From the NCBI RefSeq assembly GCF_901000735.1, contig NC_081541.1, positions 46,667,485 to 46,731,484 on the forward strand: a stretch of 64,000 nucleotides of DNA. Reading direction: 5' to 3'. The DNA is from Corylus avellana. Taxonomy: Eukaryota > Streptophyta > Magnoliopsida > Fagales > Betulaceae. The notes under the pieces are model-generated. The model ran no database searches. It was not told where the DNA came from and saw only the letters and a program-made list of their open reading frames with translations. Each line of letters begins with the position of its first letter. Position 1 is the first letter of the stretch. A program made the translations under genes and the position numbers. Below are positions 59,631 to 64,000 of this stretch, piece after piece.

Positions 59631-62547
59631 GCTCTTGGTTTTAAAATTTTTTCGAGAATAATGAATTTTGGGCCTAAAAATTAGGCTTGCTTCTATCAAA
59701 AGTAACTCCTCGTTGTGTTGTGATCCTTCGATAAAAAAATTCTGGTTCCGTCCATTGAAAGTCCTGTAGCAAACTTGGGATGGAAACTGATCATTGTCCA
59801 CCAGCTTTAACCCCACTCCCACTCCACTATTGGGACTAGATGGATCCACATATAATGCCAAATTATGCTTTGATTAGTATCAAAGACGGAGGCCTATTAA
59901 ATATTCTACTATCAAGTTAAATAATATATATACATTAATGCCATTGATTCTTAGATATCAAACATAGAAGCCCTTTAATTTATTATTATGGCATTAAATC
60001 ATATATTTTATGTACCCAAAAGTGAGGCCAAAACCCAAATGGTCGCTAATCAAGGGGTTTGCCAGGAAATAGGCCTACATAGTTTAAATTTCCAAGTAAA
60101 ATAATTATGTAAAGTATTGCCTTTTTAAAATCCTTTATTAATCCCATTTTACAGTTGTAATTTGTGAGATGCCAATCATGCCAAATGGTACTTTGGCACC
60201 CTGCCCACCTAAATGCCCATCCAATTATATCCTGCACACATGCTACCCAACATCTACTCCTTTTTCTTGGGAGGGTACAGCTCATCTTAGACAAGGCAAT
60301 CATGATGTCCAATCACTTTTTGGCATAGATATTCTATCAATTTTGTCGTCAGGACTATTAGCAATTCGAAGAGCAAATGTGTGCCCTCTACATGTTAATA
60401 TGCACGAGTGAATCTTCAGCCACGTCTTAGTGAGAGATACTTTATAGGACCTATACATGTTCAAGTAGGTCTCGGATAACTCGTTATCATGTTTATGCAA
60501 GTAGTAATCCAAACAACAAATTGCTGGAGATCCAAATCCATCCCGTCATAAAAGCTTGCATCCATATAAGAGGCCAAATTATGTACTTATCTCATACAAA
60601 AAGAAAACAAAAAATGCTTAGAAGATATGAGAACATGTACTTTCTTCTTTGTAAAGTATTCTTTCCTTTTATCAAAATAGTATATTCGTAAGGAATCCAT
60701 CTTCTTCTAAGAACCAAGTATTTTTTCTTATATTCTATAATGAGAGAGAGAAAAAATAAAAAATAAAATAAATAATTTTACTTTTTATCAAGAGAACCTA
60801 ATCTTATCCATTGAAGAAAATGGTAATTTATGAAGTGCACGCGGAGGCTGACTAAGCATGCATGCTGCAATTGATAGGTCGCCAACTCTTGGGTGGGATG
60901 TAATGAGACATAAATATATGTTTAATTAAATCACCAAACATGAGATCTATATATATTCATCCCCACTCGTCATTTTCTTTATTAAATTAAGTTGTAATCT
61001 TAGGTTAAGATTACGTTTAAGAAGTATCTAAAAAAAGTGCCTTTTCAAGAGGAAAGTGGAGGCCAGGACATCTGCAGTACACTTATTCAATACTTTTATA
61101 GGATTTATATAATTTTCTTTTCTGTAGAATGATTAGAATTTAAGGTTTGAGATCATCACTTTTATATGAGTGGAAATATATATATATATATATAGTGTAT
61201 GAGATAATTGAAGAGATAGATTAAAAAAAATTATTATTTCGGCACGATCACTATTAAGAAAAACACCATTTACGGGCGTTTATCATAAACAAACTTTCCT
61301 GAAGTGTACTCATAATATTCATCGATGTTTTGATAGGAATGAACAAGAACAAATAAGTTTTGTTCAAAAATTTAGGTATCTAAAAGTTGTTCAAAAATTT
61401 AATGCTATCTTAGCTAAGAAAAAGGTTGCATCCACAAAATTAGTTTCAATGAAGAAAGATTTTTAAGTTGCTTTGAAAAGAAACCTAAAGAAAGTAATGA
61501 ATTAAAGAGATACTAAAAGGGAGATGAAACTAAATGAATTATTATTAAGGAATTATAATAATTCATTTATACTTTGAATTATAAATGAATTCAAATTGTT
61601 ATTATTATTATTTTTTGGTGGGGGGAGGGGGGTTTCGAAAATTTTAAGGAATTATTATTATTATTATTTTTTCAAAATTCAAACGTGGTTCGTCTCTGCT
61701 AAGATCCCATATATCTAATAAGGGGAGGGTAGAAATGAGAATGCTTCCAGTAACAAGATTGTAGGCAATCCGGCCATCAAGATAAATTATACACAAAAAA
61801 GTTGACACCAATGAATTTTACATCGTCGATATTGCTTTCTGTTATTCAATATGGACGATTAGGACATCTTCGAACATTAAGTGAATTTATGCTTAACCGT
61901 CTATATTCTTTTATTAAATAAAAATGCCATAGAAGACAGACGAGATGTATAGAAGAAAAAAAAAAAAAAAAAATTGGTGAAGGTGACAAGTAATATTAGT
62001 GGAAAATGATAGTGACACTTCCAAATGCAAGTTTAAAGCTTTTGAGTATCAAAGTTTGATGCTCAAACACGCAGGGAATTGCAAAGTCAAAGCATCTCAT
62101 TGCCCTATTTATGCGCAATTTATCAAATGGATAGTTCTCTCCCTATCACAAGGGAACATTTCTAATATGACCCATAGTAATAAATGATATGTATACAAAA
62201 CCAATAGAAAGGTTATCCTAGAAGGTAGCATAATTTAAGCATCTCGCACAGTCGTATGAAGTCGGCTGCATAATGATATAAGAAAAGTGTGCGCTAGTCG
62301 TATCTGTGTTATTATTTTAAAAAAATTAGTCAGATTGTAATTTGAGTTGCCTATAATTACTTATAAAGCACAATCTGATCATATAATAAAAAATTAATGT
62401 GAGACTTAGTACTTATGAGTGTTTTTATAAATCACTCACTCTATATGAGCTACTAATTGTCTTTTTAATAAGTAGACTTTGTTTATTAAGACAATGCAAA
62501 CTCTTAAGAGCTGGGTGGTTGTATCGGCCTTTATTGAAAGAGTATTG
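59631..62547. other. Intergenic, no gene recognised
   Basis: AT-rich DNA with an (AT)n run at about 61178-61192, poly-A at about 61955-61972 and (TTA)n tracts near 61598 and 61651. The less AT-rich block at 60160-60420 has only short frames of no known family. Confidence 0.4.
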
Positions 62548-62800
62548 TTAGGACTACTGTAACTTTTATTATAAGTTTATTACAAACTAACGTGGCAGTT
62601 CATGTGACATTTACTACATTAACCACTAAACAATTAGACTTGATTATGGACGATGTGGTAAGTGACAAGTAAATTGTCACATTAGTTTGTAAGTTTACAT
62701 GACACTTATCGCATCAGTTGATAGTGATTGACGCGATAAATGTCATGTGAACTATCATATTATTTTGTAAAAAGACTGTAATAAAAGCTGTAATACCTAA
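62548..62800. repeat. Foldback element
   Basis: The left arm (GGCAGTTCATGTGACATTTA, with TACTGTAACTTTTATTA outside it) pairs with the right arm (ATAAATGTCATGTGAACTAT, then GACTGTAATAAAAGC). A second internal pair is formed by CACATTAGTTTG/CAAACTAACGTG-type words. No target duplication could be fixed; non-coding. Confidence 0.55.
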
Positions 62801-63301
62801 GTATTTTTCTTGTTAAGAAGACTTGTACGTTGATCACATTGGTTAAACAGTATGAGGAAAATCATGTCATTTGTTAACAATCAAACAATTTTTAATTAAA
62901 AACCTTTAAAGATTCATTTCAATTCTGTCAATCATCAATAATCCAAGTGGAAATTAGGATTAATACATATTTTTAGTTTATTGAGTAGTTAATAATTAAG
63001 ATGATCTCCATATATACGCAATTAAAGGTATGTTAATTAGCTGGAGCCCCATGAGGTTGAAATTGAAAACTTGCTTGACTATGACTCTTTCTTCTTTGCC
63101 TTTCCCTTCCTTTCCTCTCCTTTCTGAATCATTCATATTGTGAAGGGCTGCTTCCAAAATCATTGACTTTGTTCATCGCTGTCAAAGAATGATCAATAGG
63201 TATGTAGAAATAGCTTAGATTTTAATAAACAAAAAAAATAAAACTAATTGTCTAAATCAGGAAGAAATTAAATATTGGCCAGGGTGGCCATAGCCCCTCC
63301 T

Positions 63302-63303
<2 letters not shown>

Positions 63304-63340
<37 letters not shown>
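63304..63340. repeat. Poly-T tract
   Basis: About 37 consecutive T bases followed by AAG. It could be the tail of a minus-strand retroposon, but no element body is recognised. Confidence 0.9.
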
Positions 63341-63348
<8 letters not shown>

Positions 63349-63686
63349 TATATATATAAACTAGGTTTGACCGGTGTAAATCCTTTCAAAAATTGTATGA
63401 AATGTCAATGACTGAAAAGTCCATCACTAGTACTGTTCTTTTACGGCTAAATGGGTCAAAAAATGAACCTTGAAAATGTCTTTCTGATATTTTAGAAGAT
63501 GTTTGTTAACTGCCTAATAATTTAAAATGATAGTAGTTTATGACAACTGCCAAAAGTTGGTTAACTAGTTTTATATTGTGTAAGAGAATTTAAACAAGCT
63601 CTTTCAGCAAAATTATAAAAATTAAAAATTGATCTAAGAGTTGGTTGTGACTGTCATATAAAATTGTAGAATAAACTAAGAATAAC

Positions 63687-63776
63687 GCTACTCTTAACAC
63701 TAGATTTCACACGAGCTTCACATCAACTGATGTAACGGGTGTGAAGCTGATGTGAAATTTTAGTGTGAAGAGTAGC
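63687..63776. repeat. Compact 90-bp hairpin element
   Basis: Ends GCTACTCTT and AAGAGTAGC are perfect complements, and ACACTAGATTTCACA pairs TGTGAAATTTTAGTGT with one mismatch. AGCTTCACA pairs TGTGAAGCT nearer the loop. The whole unit folds into one stem. Probably a very small MITE. Nothing is recognised from here to the window end. Confidence 0.7.
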
Positions 63777-64000
63777 AAATATTGTTAAAGAATGAAGTAA
63801 TGCTAGAAAGTACCATTTTATCTAATTATTATTTTACCATGCTTATGTGGCAATGTCAATTAACTATTAATTTTTTTAAAAATAAAAAATACTACTACAT
63901 TAACAGAAAATATGATAAATAATAATAAAAAAAAATGTATGTTTTCTAGCTTGACTCTAAAGAATATTTAAAGAATGAGTTAAAGAGACTTATCCGTTCA

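Noticed and set aside
59223..59684. Repeat-protein-like frames of 112-116 codons on both strands
   Set aside because: The periodic residues follow the ~78-bp tandem DNA array; a unit length divisible by three keeps frames open by chance.

Overview
This window is nuclear DNA from a flowering plant, most likely a woody rosid eudicot. The evidence is AT-rich intergenic DNA, genes with GT-AG introns, plant-type families (A20/AN1 stress protein, COM1/GR1, DRT100-like LRR protein), a telo-box in a ribosomal protein promoter, and abundant small plant transposons. I cannot name the species. There are no operons; each gene is its own transcription unit.

Layout: 0.5-2.0 kb, an IST1-like gene on the minus strand with a frameshift. 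2.1-11.4 kb, a repeat-rich stretch: Mutator-like foldback elements, a Ty3/gypsy integrase remnant, an RPL30 fragment, a series of hairpins with a shared loop, and an ACGT-core cluster. 11.7-12.2 kb, SAP5 (+). 12.2-17.9 kb, no gene, several foldback and tandem repeats. 18.0-21.4 kb, LSM7 (-), divergent from RPL31 (+, 23.0-25.2 kb). 26.0-26.7 kb, a 5'-truncated LINE with an intact target duplication. 26.9-27.2 kb, a decayed copy of the COM1 promoter. 27.8-28.8 kb, a long inverted repeat made from an ankyrin-gene exon. 30.5-34.6 kb, COM1/GR1 (+) with a tandem-repeat-bearing 5'UTR intron. 35.4-36.0 kb, a hAT-like element. 37.6-38.7 kb, a DRT100-like LRR gene (-). 39-43.5 kb, SINE-like elements and simple repeats. 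44.0-47.2 kb, a TrmL-type tRNA methyltransferase (-), divergent from a SUGP1-like splicing factor (+, 49.3-56.1 kb). 56.2-64.0 kb, no gene; an LTR+primer-binding-site fragment nested in a foldback element, tandem repeats and hairpins.

The genes are mostly housekeeping: mRNA splicing and decay (LSM7, SUGP1-like), translation (eL31, TrmL), endosomal sorting (IST1-like), DNA-break repair (COM1), stress response (SAP5) and an extracellular LRR protein. Nothing suggests that they form a pathway cluster. The strongest candidates for new biology are the ankyrin-derived inverted repeat at 27804-28799, which could make a hairpin RNA matching ankyrin genes, and the hairpin series at 6376-6655, where stems differ between copies but keep base pairing around a shared loop. 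All splice sites were read by eye, and repeat boundaries are approximate unless a target duplication is given.
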